Assembly (NCBI RefSeq): GCF_003386195.1
Contig: NZ_QRDX01000003.1
Location: forward strand, 346,440 to 410,439
Direction of reading: 5' to 3'
Source of the DNA: Seonamhaeicola aphaedonensis
GTDB lineage: Bacteria; Bacteroidota; Bacteroidia; Flavobacteriales; Flavobacteriaceae
Length of the DNA: 64,000 nt
Positions within the stretch are counted from its first letter, which is position 1; each line of letters begins with the position of its first letter. The notes beneath the pieces were generated by a model. The model was not told where the DNA came from and made no database searches. It worked only from the letters and a program-made list of their open reading frames with translations. Shown one piece after another: positions 62,808-64,000 of the stretch. The position numbers and the translations under genes were made by a program.

Positions 62808-63131
62808 TTAGTCCACAAAGGTTTCTTTTATTACTTCTTTGCATTTTTCAATTTCCGATTTTGTCAAACTCTCAAAAACTCGGATAATTCTTATTTTGTC
62901 AACTGTCCGAATTTGGTCGATTGCAATCATTCCCTTTTTTCCGTTATGTTTAACTGAAACCCTTGTCGGATATTTTTTCAGGCTCGTTGTCATTGGTGCA
63001 AGTACGATTGTGTTCAAATATTTATTCATTTCATTTGGTGAAACGATAACACAAGGTCTTGTCTTTTTTATTTCACTACCGATTGTTGGGTCAAGGTTTA
63101 CAAGAACGATTGTGTATTGTTTTAATTCCAT
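62808..63131 (-). CDS. mazF: MazF/PemK-family endoribonuclease toxin
   Basis: The 107-residue protein has the MazF pattern: VLVNLDPTIGSEIKKTRPCV (the G-S-E-[IL]-x-K-x-RP loop) and LAPMTTSLKKYPTRV, with the C-terminal helix. MazF toxins cut single-stranded RNA. Overlaps the antitoxin gene by 10 bp. Its stop lies 13 bp from MITE copy B. Confidence 0.94.
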   Translation of the reverse strand: MELKQYTIVLVNLDPTIGSEIKKTRPCVIVSPNEMNKYLNTIVLAPMTTSLKKYPTRVSVKHNGKKGMIAIDQIRTVDKIRIIRVFESLTKSEIEKCKEVIKETFVD

Positions 63132-63367
63132 TCCCCAAGATTTTCGTCATCGAATACATCGTTCATTAGCAATTTGTCGTCTCCGTTTTCACGCATTTTC
63201 TTAAATTCCTTTTCCCAATTCTTTCGAGGCGAATCGATTGGTTTGAGAATTATTTGTCCTTTTTCAAGGATGAGTTCTACCTTGTCCTTTATTTTGTATT
63301 TTTCCAGAATGGTCTTGCTCAAACGAAGTCCTTTAGAATTTCCGATTTTGATTATTGATGTTTCCAT
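63122..63367 (-). CDS. mazE: MazE/AbrB-family antitoxin
   Basis: The 81-residue protein has an AbrB/SpoVT-type swapped-hairpin N-terminus (SIIKIGNSKGLRLSKTILEK) and an acidic tail (DVFDDENLGEWN) that would bind the MazF dimer. It autoregulates the operon in known systems. A TACTTTG-type box (63383-63389, minus strand) lies upstream. Confidence 0.9.
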   Translation of the reverse strand: METSIIKIGNSKGLRLSKTILEKYKIKDKVELILEKGQIILKPIDSPRKNWEKEFKKMRENGDDKLLMNDVFDDENLGEWN

Positions 63368-63433
63368 AATTTCTTAAATGTTATTACAAAGTAAATACAT
63401 TTTATTGAAATATCAAAATTCGTTCCGTATTAA

Positions 63434-63714
63434 TGCCAACTCAGGGTTAAACGTATTTCTGTTTTAAGCGTGAAAAGATAATAAATTCCTTAGCAATAAT
63501 TAGAGAAAAGCTCTTCCTTATAATCTCTAATTATTGATTATCAATTCGCTTCGCGTTAGCGAAGGATAAATTGTGGAATTTAATAGATTGGGAATTCGAG
63601 AAGCAGGATCAAATTACTTTTAACCAACGATGGCTCACGTTAGGGCTCGATGCCTGTCGATGGTGATTACTTAGTTAAGGGATTGTTAGTAATTTGGTTT
63701 AACCCTGAGAAGGA
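63434..63714. repeat. MITE-like element, copy C
   Basis: Left terminal repeat TGCCAACTCAGGGTTAAAC at 63434-63452; right GTTTAACCCTGAG at 63697-63709. About ten differences from copy B. The right flank continues into the cloverleaf-like palindrome, as at copy A. Confidence 0.8.
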
Positions 63715-63785
63715 ACACATTTACTTTAAGATGCATTGTCTGCGAAGCAGCGTAGATTAAAGTTCGCCATCGGCGAATGTGTTCC
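63712..63785. repeat. Cloverleaf-like palindromic element, copy 2
   Basis: Same arms and inner stems as 61630-61709 (GGAACACATT/AATGTGTTCC outside). Followed by further hairpins with TCGGCTA/TAGCCGA arms (about 63793-63847). Confidence 0.8.
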
Positions 63786-63863
63786 ATCGGTCTCGGCTAT
63801 GATTTCGTTGCGGAAAAATCCGCAGGATTCTTTCCGCCGTAGCCGAAAGATAGCAAATAAGCG

Positions 63864-63904
63864 TTGAATTCCGATTAGGAATTCAACCGCAATGAACTAT
63901 AGCT
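63864..63904 (+). repeat. Hairpin-plus-tail repeat, copy 3
   Basis: TTGAATTCC-GATTA-GGAATTCAA is a perfect 9-bp hairpin (63864-63886), followed by CCGCAATGAACTATAGCT. Same tail as copies at 55046 and 57445. Confidence 0.6.
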
Positions 63905-64000
63905 GTCTTAAGTTTACAATCTCTTAATTTTAGATTATAAATCAGAAAGAACAAAAGAGAGGAGTAAGATTAATATAGCCGTAGGAACTTGCGATTCCGT

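Noticed and set aside
61580..63990. CRISPR array
   Set aside because: Repeats are long, few, irregularly spaced by whole genes and carry terminal inverted repeats; no cas genes.

Overview
The window is chromosomal DNA of a marine-type member of the Flavobacteriaceae (Bacteroidota). The evidence is low G+C, SusC/SusD genes, promoter boxes of the Bacteroidota type (TAnnTTTG, sometimes with TTG upstream), many short-signal-peptide outer-membrane barrels and lipoproteins, and core genes (gltX, glnS, folB, rnr, rpiB, rnpA) in typical flavobacterial surroundings. No genus can be fixed from the sequence alone.

Layout. (1) 1-15.2 kb is core genome: a DUF4175 protein cut by the window edge, an outer-membrane barrel, gltX, an SPFH/Band 7 protein, a gene interrupted by an in-frame TGA, a NarL-type two-component pair, an acyltransferase, DUF1761, glnS with an unusual C-terminal extension, folB, tRNA-Cys and a LysE-type exporter. 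(2) 15.4-37.1 kb is a complete polysaccharide utilisation locus for a laminarin-like beta-1,3(/1,6)-glucan. It holds a membrane-spanning LuxR regulator, SusC, SusD, two PKD-type surface lipoproteins, GH16, a GH149/GH94-type phosphorylase, GH17, a clan GH-A enzyme, GH30, a GPH-type MFS permease and a second, cytoplasmic GH17. The likely flow is surface cleavage (GH16), capture and TonB-driven import (SusC/D and lipoproteins), periplasmic trimming and debranching (GH17, GH30, GH-A), inner-membrane uptake (MFS), then cytoplasmic phosphorolysis and hydrolysis. (3) 37.2-52.7 kb is again ordinary: head-GIN adhesin, YbjQ, rnr, rpiB, CDF exporter, ElaA-like GNAT, OmpA, S41 protease, rnpA, a GCS2-CBS fusion with an aspartoacylase-like partner, and three oxidoreductases. 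(4) 53-64 kb is accessory DNA: single, mostly minus-strand genes (cation transporter, CDP-alcohol transferase, two-lobed retropepsin-like protease), an integrase remnant butted against a G+C-richer pair of secreted peptidase genes, then ParDE and MazEF toxin-antitoxin modules separated by a roughly 270-bp repeat with terminal inverted repeats and by hairpin-rich palindromic elements.

The most notable signals are the repeat/hairpin/toxin-antitoxin mosaic at the right end, the TGA-interrupted gene at 6638-7162, the compact glucan locus with an internal terminator, and the GCS2-CBS plus aspartoacylase pair. No CRISPR array, complete IS element, rRNA or convincing replication origin was seen.
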